A DNA stretch of 25,691 bases from NCBI GenBank assembly GCA_030123645.1, contig JASJYE010000003.1:1-25691 (forward strand), given 5' to 3'. The position numbers and the translations under genes were made by a program. Within the stretch, counting starts at the first letter, position 1. Each line of letters begins with the position of its first letter. The notes beneath the pieces are model-generated. The model was not told the DNA's origin, ran no database searches, and was given only the letters and a program-made list of their open reading frames with translations. Shown in pieces: positions 8,421 through 16,627 of the stretch. Source of the stretch: Candidatus Hydrogenedentota bacterium (lineage in GTDB: Bacteria; Hydrogenedentota; Hydrogenedentia; Hydrogenedentales; GCA-2746185).

Positions 8421-9046
8421 TACTGTCCCTCCTGCAACTGGCGCACGTAAGCGATAATCGCCCACCGATCTTCGACCGAAAGGGGATAGGCATACGAAGA
8501 CATCAGCCCCAGCCCGTTCGTAATGACACCGAACAACTCCCCATCGGGCATCGTGAGGATTCGTTCCTCGTGTAAACTCGTGGTAGGCACGCCGCCGCGC
8601 GTATACAGGATGCCCTGCCCGTCGCCCGATGCCCGGTGGCAGGGCGCGCAGTAGATGCCATAGCGGCCGGCCCCGCGTGCCAGCAGCATGTCCGTCGCTT
8701 CGAGCGGCGATGTGGCAAGGTATTCTCCAGCGGCATCTTTCCCTTGGTAGAGCGCGGTGTCTTCGCGCAATTCGCCCAGGGCCACGGTCCCGGGCACGGG
8801 CAGTTGCATGGTCATCCGGTTGTAAAAGAATTGGTTCGAGGACTGGGCATTGTATTTGGGCTGTAAGTCCATGTCGAGAAATATATGGATGGGCGGCTGT
8901 TTCGAGGTCATTCCACGGCCGCAACCGGCCGCCAGACACAGCACAAGCAGGCAGAGCAAAAATCGGGACTGTCCCAAGCGAAGCGAGGAACGAGCGGAGA
9001 CGGGACTGTCCCATTTTTTGCGATTCAATTTCGTGCTACGGTCCAT
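8420..9046 (-). CDS. actE: ACIII subunit ActE, monohaem cytochrome c lipoprotein
   Basis: The product is 208 residues from the ATG at 9046, chosen because CAGGAG lies 6 nt upstream; an in-frame ATG at 9157 would overlap actB and lacks such a site. A lipoprotein signal ends at LAAGC42. The cytochrome c domain has C133-A-P-C-H137 with Met182 as distal ligand (LMSSYA). The PPIHIFLDMDLQPKY segment after the lipid-modified cysteine is typical of ActE. ActE is the mobile or peripheral electron exit of ACIII. Residues 10-30 are encoded by an inserted palindromic repeat that lengthens the n-region without breaking the frame. It lies downstream of actB, separated by 34 bp. Confidence 0.92.
   Translation of the reverse strand: MDRSTKLNRKKWDSPVSARSSLRLGQSRFLLCLLVLCLAAGCGRGMTSKQPPIHIFLDMDLQPKYNAQSSNQFFYNRMTMQLPVPGTVALGELREDTALYQGKDAAGEYLATSPLEATDMLLARGAGRYGIYCAPCHRASGDGQGILYTRGGVPTTSLHEERILTMPDGELFGVITNGLGLMSSYAYPLSVEDRWAIIAYVRQLQEGQ
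8956..9021. repeat. 66-bp palindromic element inserted in frame in the actE signal sequence
   Basis: Each end carries GGGACTGTCCC (8965-8975 and 9002-9012), flanked outward by an A-tract with GC (GCAAAAA and TTTTTTGC). The outer 20 bp pair with 17 matches. The core on the minus strand, GTCTCCGCTCGTTCCTCGC followed by TTCGCTTG, is nearly identical to the plus-strand core of the element at 4628-4714. The length is 22 codons, and it begins in codon 9 of actE. Confidence 0.8.
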
Positions 9047-9080
9047 TTCAAACTCCTGATCGTCCATCCACATCCGATAT

Positions 9081-12000
9081 CTACGCCCCCGCCAGGTCCG
9101 GGTGCGGATTTCGCACCTTGGCCAGGTAGGAGACGCGCGGGCGTGTATTGATCTCACCGAGTAGATCGTAATTCCGTTCGTTCTGCTTGTTTTGTGTCAC
9201 GAGACTCGCCGGATCGTTGATGTTCCCGAAACGGATGGCGCCCACCGGACAAGTCTGCTGGCAGGCCGGTTGCACGTCGGCGTCGCGCACCTGCCGCCCC
9301 TCCCGTTTCGCCTTCTTCTTCCCGGCGTTGATGCGCTGAAGACAGAACGTGCACTTTTCCATTACGCCCCGCGATCGCACCGTCACGTCCGGATTTTGGG
9401 CGAGTTTCATCACTTCGGGCAGGTGCTTGGTGAGATTGAAATAGTTGAATCTGCGCACCTTGTACGGGCAGTTGTTCAGGCAGTAGCGGGTCCCGATGCA
9501 CCGGTTGTACACCATGACATTCAGGCCCTCGCGGTCGTGGAGCGTGGCCGCGGTCGGGCAGACCTGCTCGCACGGCGCGGTCTCACAGTGCTGGCACGGC
9601 AGCGGCTGGAAGACCATCTGCGGCTCCTCGGGAATCGGATCGCGTATGAGGCTCCCCTCCGAGCCGTGGGCGCTCTCCGTGCCCTCCTCGGATGCGGGGC
9701 TGGTGAAATAGCGGTCCACGCGGATCCAGTGCATCTCGCGGCCTTCCTCTACTTGCGCCTTGCCGACGATGGGCACATTGTTCTCGCTTTGACAGGCCAC
9801 CATGCAGGCGTTGCAGCCGGTGCAGGTGCTCAGATCGATGGTCATGCCCCACTGGTTGCCCTCCCCCCAATTGACAGGGTCTTTGAACAACTTCTCACCG
9901 GGCCCGAAGTGGGCTTCGGCATGTTGGGCAAAATCGGGATGTTCTTTGTAATGTTCCAAAGAGGCCTCGCGAACGATGGGGCGCCCTTCCATGCTCCCAT
10001 GGTCTTGCGTCCCGGCCAGCGGATAAGTCTTGCCTGTCGGTTCCAGGCTCAGACCATTATCGAAGCCCGGCGCCTCAGCAGTGCGAATGGCGTATAGGTC
10101 CACGCCTACGTCGTTGCCGACCCGCCCAGCCGACCGGCGGCCATACCCGAGGGTCACGGAGACCGTGCCGTCTGCGTGGCCGGGAACGACCCATACCGGA
10201 AGCTCCACGACCCTGTCTCGATAACGCAGACGCGCCACGTCTTCGTTGCGCAACCCTTGCTCGCGAGCAGTCTTCGGACTCATGACCGCCACGTTGTCCC
10301 ACGTAATCTTGGTGATCGCGTCGGGCAGCTCCTGAAGCCACCCGTTGTTGGCAAACCTTCCGTCGAAGACGGCCGGGGAACGATGGAAGACGATTTCAAG
10401 ACTCCCCTTCGCTTCCGCCGCGTCACGCGCGCCCGCCCCCGCCGGCTCTTGAAGCGCCATGACCGCGTCAGACAGCGCCGACGGGCGAAGCGCCGGGTCG
10501 ACCGGCGGTAGTTCACTGCCTTGAAGCAAGCCGTCGTGTAGGACTCGCCTCCACCTCTTCTCGAAATCTCCTTGCCCGAGCGTCTCTTTCCACGTCGCCC
10601 GGACATGGTCATATCCGGGGAGATCGCCCCCACCCGTCAGCACACCGAGCATCTCGACGGCGCTGTGGGCGCCAAACAAGGGAAGTATGAGCGGCTGAAT
10701 GACGCTGGCCGTACCGCCGACGGCCCGCGCATCTCCCCATGCCTCGAGGAAGTGGGTCTCCGGAACGTGCCAATGGGCAAGTCCGGCAGTTTCATCCATA
10801 TAGGGGCCCAGACGAATGATTGTATTGAGCTTTGACAGGTGCTCAGCAAAACGCAGGTCAATCGGTGCGTTATAGACCGGATTGCCACCCAGGACGATCA
10901 GAGTTGAGACCGCCCCGCCCTCCATCGCGGCTACCAGATCGATCAACTCCTTCCGTCTCGAAATCGAGGCGTCCTTGAGGTCGTGATAAGTTATCGTCGA
11001 ATCCACATTGCCGAGGGCCTTGTTCAACGCGAAGACGGCTGCGTGAACCGCTGGGGCTTGCCGATCGCCTGCGACAATGATGCCTTCCCCCCGGTTGGCC
11101 AATAGGTCCCCGGCGACGGCCTGAATCCACTTGGGATCCACGTCCGGAAGGCCGGAGTCCCGGGTAGCCATGCCCGGGATCGTGATGTCCAACCCGAGTC
11201 TCTCCAATTCCGCCGCCACGGCCACAAGGAGACCGCCAATGCGTCCGCTCTGAATCCTGAGCCGGTGATCCGCATTCGCCCCCGTCAAGGAAAACGCGCT
11301 CTCCGCCACATAGAGCCGGTTCATCGAATCGTTTCCCGATTGGATGCTCCGGCCCTCGGCGAACCCGCGGGCATGCGCCACGTTCTCTGTGTCGCTCAAC
11401 AGGAAATCCGCGTCCAGCGACAGGATAATGTTCGCGCGGCCAAAACGATAGGCCGGCTGGTACGCTTGTCCCGCCGCCAATTCGAGCCCATCGAATACAT
11501 TCTCAGCGCTGGCCGGTTCGTAAGTGACCCATCGCGCCCTTGGAAAACGTAACAAAAACGCGCTTTTCAGGCGGGCCAGGGTCGGAGAAGAAAACGATTC
11601 GCTCAGAAGTGCAAGGCCGGCCCCCTGGTCTTCCAGATGGGTCTGCTCCAACGATTGCCAGGCCTCCACGAAATCCGCCCATGTCTTCTCCTCCCCGTCG
11701 TGCAAAACCGATTGCGACCGATCCGGGTCGTATAGGCCCAGGATGGCGGCCTGAATCATGGCGCTCGAAGCCCCTAAAGTCGAAGGATGACGTGGATTGC
11801 CTTCGATCTTGATGGGCCGGCCTTCGTGGCTTTCCACGATTAGGCCGTAAGCGCTCAGGCCTAATGGCATCGTGGTCGCATAGTAACGGGGCACACCGGG
11901 TAGGACCTGCTCAGGGGGGATTACGTAAGGGACGATTGTTTCCACAGGCCGGCGGCAAGCCGTCAGGCCTGCCAGTGAAACGGACGCCGCCATGAGTTTC

Positions 12001-12149
12001 AGCATGCCGCGCCGGCTGAAACCTTCCGGCAATTCCGACGGGTTCTCGGAAATGAATTCTCTGGGATCGCCGTTGTCCTGCACGTGTTCCAACGAGCGCC
12101 AGTAGTTTCTGCCTTGGCCGTTCTTCTCGGTCCCCGGTTTGATGTTCAT
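9081..12149 (-). CDS. actB: ACIII subunit ActB, molybdopterin-family-like plus iron-sulfur subunit
   Basis: The product is 1022 residues from the ATG at 12149, preferred over the in-frame ATG at 12179 because AAGGAC lies 7 nt before it. A twin-arginine-like SRRGMLK (45-51) is followed by a hydrophobic stretch and the CRRPVETIVPYV segment typical of ActB. Residues about 90-690 match the molybdopterin oxidoreductase fold, which in ACIII carries no molybdenum. The C-terminal part has four cysteine groups: C776/779/782/786, C852/855/860/864, C884/890/894 and C933/936/963/967. This matches three [4Fe-4S] and one [3Fe-4S] cluster, the third group having only three cysteines in its CIGTRYCLNNC motif. 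It is the periplasmic electron-transfer core of the quinol:cytochrome c oxidoreductase. The intact sequence shows no disruption. Confidence 0.95.
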   Translation of the reverse strand: MNIKPGTEKNGQGRNYWRSLEHVQDNGDPREFISENPSELPEGFSRRGMLKLMAASVSLAGLTACRRPVETIVPYVIPPEQVLPGVPRYYATTMPLGLSAYGLIVESHEGRPIKIEGNPRHPSTLGASSAMIQAAILGLYDPDRSQSVLHDGEEKTWADFVEAWQSLEQTHLEDQGAGLALLSESFSSPTLARLKSAFLLRFPRARWVTYEPASAENVFDGLELAAGQAYQPAYRFGRANIILSLDADFLLSDTENVAHARGFAEGRSIQSGNDSMNRLYVAESAFSLTGANADHRLRIQSGRIGGLLVAVAAELERLGLDITIPGMATRDSGLPDVDPKWIQAVAGDLLANRGEGIIVAGDRQAPAVHAAVFALNKALGNVDSTITYHDLKDASISRRKELIDLVAAMEGGAVSTLIVLGGNPVYNAPIDLRFAEHLSKLNTIIRLGPYMDETAGLAHWHVPETHFLEAWGDARAVGGTASVIQPLILPLFGAHSAVEMLGVLTGGGDLPGYDHVRATWKETLGQGDFEKRWRRVLHDGLLQGSELPPVDPALRPSALSDAVMALQEPAGAGARDAAEAKGSLEIVFHRSPAVFDGRFANNGWLQELPDAITKITWDNVAVMSPKTAREQGLRNEDVARLRYRDRVVELPVWVVPGHADGTVSVTLGYGRRSAGRVGNDVGVDLYAIRTAEAPGFDNGLSLEPTGKTYPLAGTQDHGSMEGRPIVREASLEHYKEHPDFAQHAEAHFGPGEKLFKDPVNWGEGNQWGMTIDLSTCTGCNACMVACQSENNVPIVGKAQVEEGREMHWIRVDRYFTSPASEEGTESAHGSEGSLIRDPIPEEPQMVFQPLPCQHCETAPCEQVCPTAATLHDREGLNVMVYNRCIGTRYCLNNCPYKVRRFNYFNLTKHLPEVMKLAQNPDVTVRSRGVMEKCTFCLQRINAGKKKAKREGRQVRDADVQPACQQTCPVGAIRFGNINDPASLVTQNKQNERNYDLLGEINTRPRVSYLAKVRNPHPDLAGA

Positions 12150-12166
12150 CGGGTGTCCTTTTTCAT

Positions 12167-12814
12167 CTATCGGTGGCACGCTGAACAGTCAGAGGTCGGG
12201 TTAATGTCCCTCTCGGCCCGGGCCCGATCTGCAAAAGCCTGCTGATCCTTCGGTGGTGTCCATTCCATATTGGTCACTTCGCTAAGCGGCCGCAAATGCA
12301 TGTCCGGATTCCGATGGCAGTCGAGGCACCAAGCCATGCTCAACGGCATGGCCTGCTGCACGACTTCCATTTCCTGGATATTCCCATGGCAACTGGCGCA
12401 ACCCACGCCTGCGCTTACGTGGACACTGTGATCGAAATACGCGTAATCGGGAATGTTGTGAATCCGAACCCATTGGATCGGGGTTCCGGTGGCCATGCTC
12501 TCCCGCACGGGCGCCAACTTTAGGCTGTCCCGGAGCACCGTGGCATGACAGTTCATGCAGACCTTCGTAGGCGGCACCGTGGCCACGGGCGAAACTTCCA
12601 CCTGGGCATGACAATAGCGGCAGTCGAGCCCGAGTTCTCCCGCATGAAGCTTATGGCTGTACGCAACGGGCTGGATGGGCCGGTAGCCTACATCGGTGAA
12701 CTTCGGCGAGCCGTAATAATAGACGAGGGTCACGGCCAGCGCCGCACATGGAAGCGTGGCGAGCCCGACGATCAGGGGAATGAGGTTTGTCCATTTGGGA
12801 AAGATCTGAGCCAT
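12167..12814 (-). CDS. actA: ACIII subunit ActA, pentahaem cytochrome c
   Basis: The product is 215 residues from the ATG at 12814 (MAQIFPKWTN), the usual ActA opening. An in-frame ATG at 12862 would add 16 mostly basic and glycine residues. One membrane anchor lies at 11-32. Five CxxCH sites are visible: 65-69, 86-90, 139-143, 163-167 and 210-214, with several extra His (H54, H57, H129, H132) as candidate axial ligands, a class III/c7-like arrangement. The last haem site is one residue from the C-terminus. It receives electrons from ActB or ActE within ACIII. Its stop lies 17 bp from actB. Confidence 0.95.
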   Translation of the reverse strand: MAQIFPKWTNLIPLIVGLATLPCAALAVTLVYYYGSPKFTDVGYRPIQPVAYSHKLHAGELGLDCRYCHAQVEVSPVATVPPTKVCMNCHATVLRDSLKLAPVRESMATGTPIQWVRIHNIPDYAYFDHSVHVSAGVGCASCHGNIQEMEVVQQAMPLSMAWCLDCHRNPDMHLRPLSEVTNMEWTPPKDQQAFADRARAERDINPTSDCSACHR

Positions 12815-12871
12815 GTCTAGCCGGCCGCCACCGAAGTGCGTCGCGCGCCTCCTGCCTCCCATGTTCTACGA

Positions 12872-14098
12872 TTACGATTCATTCTCGAAGGCCAGTGCCT
12901 CCGCCAGCCTCGGATCTCTTTGAGGGATCAGACAGCGGCGGCGCATCGCGTCTCGTCCAGCCGCAAAAAACAACAGTGCAAATCCGGCCATGCACACCAC
13001 ATCGAATGGGTGGAACGGGATGCGTCCCGCCTCGCCGAAATGCTTCTGGGGCATGATGATCCAATACAGGTCAAAGGCATGCATGAGCAGCACCCAGCAC
13101 GCTCCAGCGGCCAGCAACCCTTTCCGGCGCTTAATGTGTTTCGACATCAGAAATAGGAACGGCACGAAGAAGTGGCCGACCAGCAAAACGAGGCTCGCCC
13201 ACATCCAGGCGCCCTCCTGGCGGCGCTCATACCACCCCGTCTCCTCCGGCAGATTTGCATACCAGATCAGCATGTATTGCGAAAATGCGATATAGGCCCA
13301 AAAGACGATGAACCCGAAGGTCAGCTTCCCGAGATCGTGCAGGTGCTCGACGGTGACCGACTGCTCCAATATGCCAAATCGTTGTATAACAATGACAAGC
13401 AGCGCCAACAGCGCGAAGAATGAAGCGACCATACCCGAGAAAAAGTAGACGCCGAAGATCGTCGAGAACCAATGCGCGTCCAGGGACATCAGCAGGTCGA
13501 AGGATGCGAAGGTGATGGTCAGTGAGAACAGCAGCATCCCAGGCGCGCTGAGCCGTTCCATGCGTAAGGTTAGAGCCGGGTCGCCCGTCTCATCTTGCTG
13601 CCCCGAAAGGCGGTAGAAATAGTGCGCCAAGCCGATCCAAACGGTGAAATAGAAGACCCAACGCAGGATGAAGAACGGCACGTTTAGATACGCCTCCTTC
13701 TCCTGCAGCAGAGCGTCGTTGGCGACAATCTCCGGCCGGGCCCACTCGTACAGATGCCCCAGCCCCAGGATGATCGGCACGAAGAGCAGGGCGGAGAGCC
13801 ACAAACACACCGCCAGATCCTCGGCCAGCCGGCGCAGCGTCACGCTCCAACCCGCCCGCGTTAGGTGGCTGATCAAAACGAAGAACAGCGCCCCGAGCGC
13901 CAGGGTGAGGAAGAAGGTATACGCGAAGAGATAGGACTGGAGGAAGCGCTGTAACCTGTCTTCCGAAAAAAAAGCCACCGCTCCTCCGCCGCCGAGGAGG
14001 ATCAAGCCAACCCAGGCCGCCGGCGTTGAAAACCAGGTTCGACCGTCGTCGAGATTGCGTTTTTCTTCACGCTGGTCTGGATTTGCCAACTGTTCCAC
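12872..14098 (-). CDS. actF: ACIII subunit ActF, polytopic membrane protein
   Basis: The product is 408 residues with about ten membrane helices, starting at a GTG with GAGGA about 6 nt upstream. It has the ActF pattern: a short cytoplasmic N-terminus, the segment GLGHLYEWARPE after the fourth hydrophobic stretch, FASFDLLMSLDAHWFSTIFGVY, and a C-terminal HAFDLYWIIMP helix. ActF is a shortened NrfD/PsrC-like relative of ActC and lacks a clear quinone site. It lies between actD and actA here instead of at the end of the cluster. A 118-bp gap with paired hairpins separates it from actD. Confidence 0.92.
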   Translation of the reverse strand: MEQLANPDQREEKRNLDDGRTWFSTPAAWVGLILLGGGGAVAFFSEDRLQRFLQSYLFAYTFFLTLALGALFFVLISHLTRAGWSVTLRRLAEDLAVCLWLSALLFVPIILGLGHLYEWARPEIVANDALLQEKEAYLNVPFFILRWVFYFTVWIGLAHYFYRLSGQQDETGDPALTLRMERLSAPGMLLFSLTITFASFDLLMSLDAHWFSTIFGVYFFSGMVASFFALLALLVIVIQRFGILEQSVTVEHLHDLGKLTFGFIVFWAYIAFSQYMLIWYANLPEETGWYERRQEGAWMWASLVLLVGHFFVPFLFLMSKHIKRRKGLLAAGACWVLLMHAFDLYWIIMPQKHFGEAGRIPFHPFDVVCMAGFALLFFAAGRDAMRRRCLIPQRDPRLAEALAFENES

Positions 14099-14122
14099 CT
14101 TGCTTCCTCAATATTTCTTTCA

Positions 14123-14213
14123 CCGGAACCACCGGTTTGGTATTCGACGCGCCCTCTCACACCGCTGGGAGGGACGAGGTCCTCCTCGTCCGCGGACGCG
14201 CGGCAGCGCGTCC
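14123..14213. repeat. Paired-hairpin repeat between actD and actF
   Basis: Two adjacent perfect hairpins lie in the actD-actF gap. The first is GACGAGG-TCCT-CCTCGTC (14173-14190). The second is GGACGCGC-GGCA-GCGCGTCC (14194-14213). A third inverted motif, ACCGG-AACCA-CCGGT, lies at 14122-14136, and the 21 bp at 14123-14143 recur at 25429-25449 with one mismatch. The layout resembles REP/BIME-type intergenic elements. It could stabilise or partly terminate the message between the two genes. No T-run follows the hairpins on the minus strand. Confidence 0.6.
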
Positions 14214-14216
14214 CTC

Positions 14217-14840
14217 TTAATCACCGTCATTATCCGATCCCAATTTATCCTCGTGCTCTCGTTCCCAAACGACCTTCGCACCAACGCTGCCTGCCGATTC
14301 CAGCAGGGCGCGGGATTCCTCGATATCGAAATTCGAGTCGGATGCCTCTATGCTGATGAAATAGCGGTCCGAAGTGACCCTGCTGAATCGATCCTCAGAG
14401 AAGGCCCAGTGATGGTGCTTCGGCAGTCCGTTAAGAATCAGCATGCCGAAGAAGGCGCTCAGCGCGCTGAAGAGAATCGTCAATTCAAATATGATCGGGA
14501 TATTCGCCGGCAGACTCCACAAAGGTTTGCCGCTTATTATGAAGGGATAGTCAACCGCGTTCGTCCACCACTGCATCCAAAGGCCGAGCAGGCACCCGAA
14601 AATGCCGCCGCCGAGAACAATCCAGCCCAGCGCCGTGTCTTTGATACCCATTGCCCGATCCAGACCGTGGATCGGGAAGGGCGTATGCGCGTCCCAGCGC
14701 CGGTAGCCGGCCTCGCGCACGCGAACGGCTGCGCGCACCAGGTCAGCCGGCGTCTCAAACTCCGCCAGCACGCCGGAAGCCGTGCGGTGCCCGGGGAACT
14801 CGCCTCTGTCCACATGCTCCTTTGCTCCTGATTCATCCAC
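14217..14840 (-). CDS. actD: ACIII subunit ActD (DUF3341)
   Basis: The product is 207 residues from a GTG at 14840 with GGAGG about 8 nt upstream, two bases after the actC stop. The longer upstream frame overlaps actC and is not used. The N-terminal part (GVLAEFETPADLVRAAVRVREAGY...WDAHTPFPIHGLD) is the DUF3341 signature. Two membrane helices follow (AMGIKDTALGWIVLGGGIFG region and the PANIPIIFELTILFSALSAFF region), and then a short soluble tail. ActD is the two-helix structural subunit of ACIII with no cofactor. Confidence 0.93.
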   Translation of the reverse strand: MDESGAKEHVDRGEFPGHRTASGVLAEFETPADLVRAAVRVREAGYRRWDAHTPFPIHGLDRAMGIKDTALGWIVLGGGIFGCLLGLWMQWWTNAVDYPFIISGKPLWSLPANIPIIFELTILFSALSAFFGMLILNGLPKHHHWAFSEDRFSRVTSDRYFISIEASDSNFDIEESRALLESAGSVGAKVVWEREHEDKLGSDNDGD

Positions 14841-14842
14841 GC

Positions 14843-16252
14843 TCAATCCTCCACACCAATCGCTGCGCTGTGATAATGCGGATCGGCCTGCGGCATGGTG
14901 CGCTTGACTTCCGCGATGGCTATCATGGGCAGATACCGGCAGAACAACAGGAACAGGGAGAAGAAAATACCGAAACTGCCCGCCAGCATGCCGAGGTCTA
15001 CAAAGGTCGGCGTATAGTAGTCCCAGCTCGAGGGCAGGAAATCGTTCGCCAGCGATGAGACGACAATGACGAAGCGCTCGAACCACATGCCTACGTTCAC
15101 GAGAATGCACAGGCACCACATCAGCCAGACGTTGCACCGAATTCTCTTGATCCAGAAGGCCTGAGGCACCACGACATTGCAAAAAACCATGATCCAATAG
15201 GCCCACATGTACGGTCCCAGCGAGCGGTTCAGAAATGTGAATTGCTCAATCGCGCTGCCGCTGTACCAAGCCATGAAGAACTCGACCGAATAGGCATAGC
15301 CGACTATCGACCCCGTAGCCAAGATGATCTTGGCCATGTTTTCCAGATGGCGAAGCGTGATGAAATCCTTCAGCCCGAACCACTGGCGCGCGGGGATCAG
15401 CAGCGTCGCCACCATGGCAAAGCCACTGAAAATCGCACCCGCCACGAAATAGGGCGGAAAGATGGTCGTGTGCCAGCCCGGAAGAATTGAAACAGCGAAA
15501 TCCATGCTCACCACCGAATGAACGCTCAGCACCAGCGGCGTCGCCAGAGCGGCCAGTAACAAATATGCGCGCTCATAGCGGTGCCAATGGCGCTGCGATC
15601 CGCGCCATCCCACGGCCAGGATGCCGTAGATCACCTGGCGAGTGCGCGTCTGCGCCCGGTCCCGCAACGAGGCCAGATCGGGAATCATCCCCATGTACCA
15701 GAAAACGAGCGACACGGTGAAGTACGTCCCCACGGCAAAGACATCCCACAAAAGGGGGCTGCGGAAATTGGGCCACATGCCCATCTGGTTCGGATAAGGA
15801 ATCATGTAATAGGGCATCCACCAACGGCCGATATGGATGGCGGGAAAGATCAACGCGCAGATGACCGCGAAAATCGTCATCGCTTCAGCGGCGCGGTTAA
15901 TGCCCGTGCGCCATTTCTGACGGAATAAAAAGAGGATTGCCGAAATCAATGTGCCCGCATGGCCGATGCCAACCCAGAAGACGAAGTTTACGATGGCGAA
16001 GCCCCAACCCACCGGGTTCTGCACGCCCCACACGCCGATTCCTACGCCAAATAGATACGCGAGCAGCACAAAGAAAAGCAGGGCAAAAAGTGAAGAAATG
16101 GTAAAGGCGATGTACCAGGCTACGGGCGGTTTGGGCTTCTCTACGACACCGCACACCGTGTCCGTGATGGATTCAAAGTCATGATCGCCCAAAACCAACG
16201 GGGCGCGCCTGGTCGGATCGTCAGACGTCACATTGAATGCTTCAACACTCAT
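14843..16252 (-). CDS. actC: ACIII subunit ActC, NrfD/PsrC-like quinol-binding membrane protein
   Basis: The product is 469 residues with about ten membrane helices. Typical ActC features are PPVAWY before the first helix, FWVGIGHAGTLISAILFLFRQKWR, the ALIFPAIHIGRWW helix end, HSVVSMDFAVSILPGWHTTIFPPYFVAGAIFSG, and a W-F-E-R-F helix near the C-terminus. ActC carries the quinol oxidation site in characterised ACIII. It is the first gene of the visible operon. Only a weak ribosome site (GAGTGAG) precedes the ATG. Confidence 0.95.
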   Translation of the reverse strand: MSVEAFNVTSDDPTRRAPLVLGDHDFESITDTVCGVVEKPKPPVAWYIAFTISSLFALLFFVLLAYLFGVGIGVWGVQNPVGWGFAIVNFVFWVGIGHAGTLISAILFLFRQKWRTGINRAAEAMTIFAVICALIFPAIHIGRWWMPYYMIPYPNQMGMWPNFRSPLLWDVFAVGTYFTVSLVFWYMGMIPDLASLRDRAQTRTRQVIYGILAVGWRGSQRHWHRYERAYLLLAALATPLVLSVHSVVSMDFAVSILPGWHTTIFPPYFVAGAIFSGFAMVATLLIPARQWFGLKDFITLRHLENMAKIILATGSIVGYAYSVEFFMAWYSGSAIEQFTFLNRSLGPYMWAYWIMVFCNVVVPQAFWIKRIRCNVWLMWCLCILVNVGMWFERFVIVVSSLANDFLPSSWDYYTPTFVDLGMLAGSFGIFFSLFLLFCRYLPMIAIAEVKRTMPQADPHYHSAAIGVED

Positions 16253-16388
16253 GGCTCACTCGTTCACGATTGGACAACCGTCCCATCTTCCGGTTTGCAT
16301 GGAATTACTACTCCGCGTCCTGGGAGGGTTGGGAGCAACACTGGCGGCACAATAAGGCCCTCTGGCGTGGGAGTGGTCCTGCCTGTTT

Positions 16389-16442
16389 GCCACCATCTTA
16401 ACGAATGCTGGCCACCTTTTTGTGAAAATGTCCCCTGACACA
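16389..16442. mobile_element. Possible remnant of IS21-type terminal repeats
   Basis: On the minus strand, TGTGTCAGGGGACATTTTCA is followed by GGTGGCCAGCATTCG and a second GGTGGC 22 bp on. Spaced copies of GACATTTTC-like and GTGGCC-like motifs are characteristic of the ends of some IS21-family elements. No transposase is present, so this would be only a scar. Confidence 0.3.
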
Positions 16443-16608
16443 GATTACGTGCCAATTCGCCATTTGAATCGAGCAACGGTTGTCGCGCGAACCACCGTGT
16501 TCGCCGACCACGCCGAGAATAGTCCGATTGGTTTTATCGCCTTTCCTCCTGAAACACAACTCCTCGGGATACGCCCTGGCTTTCCATGCGATGCGATATC
16601 TCCATGAG

Positions 16609-16627
16609 TTGCGTACTCGGTACGCAA
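16609..16627. promoter_or_regulatory. Palindromic operator-like site
   Basis: TTGCGTAC-TCG-GTACGCAA is a perfect 8-bp inverted repeat with a 3-bp centre, about 360 bp upstream of actC and far from any stop codon. The size and symmetry fit a dimeric repressor site. The regulator is unknown, and no T-run suggests a terminator. Confidence 0.4.

Noticed and set aside
8301..9014. 237-codon frame covering actE in another phase
   Set aside because: Only its last 39 codons, after the actE stop, are supported as a gene; the rest overlaps the haem-bearing actE frame.
14217..15206. ActD with a 122-residue N-terminal extension
   Set aside because: The extension overlaps actC in another frame; the GTG at 14840 with a good ribosome site gives the normal DUF3341 start.
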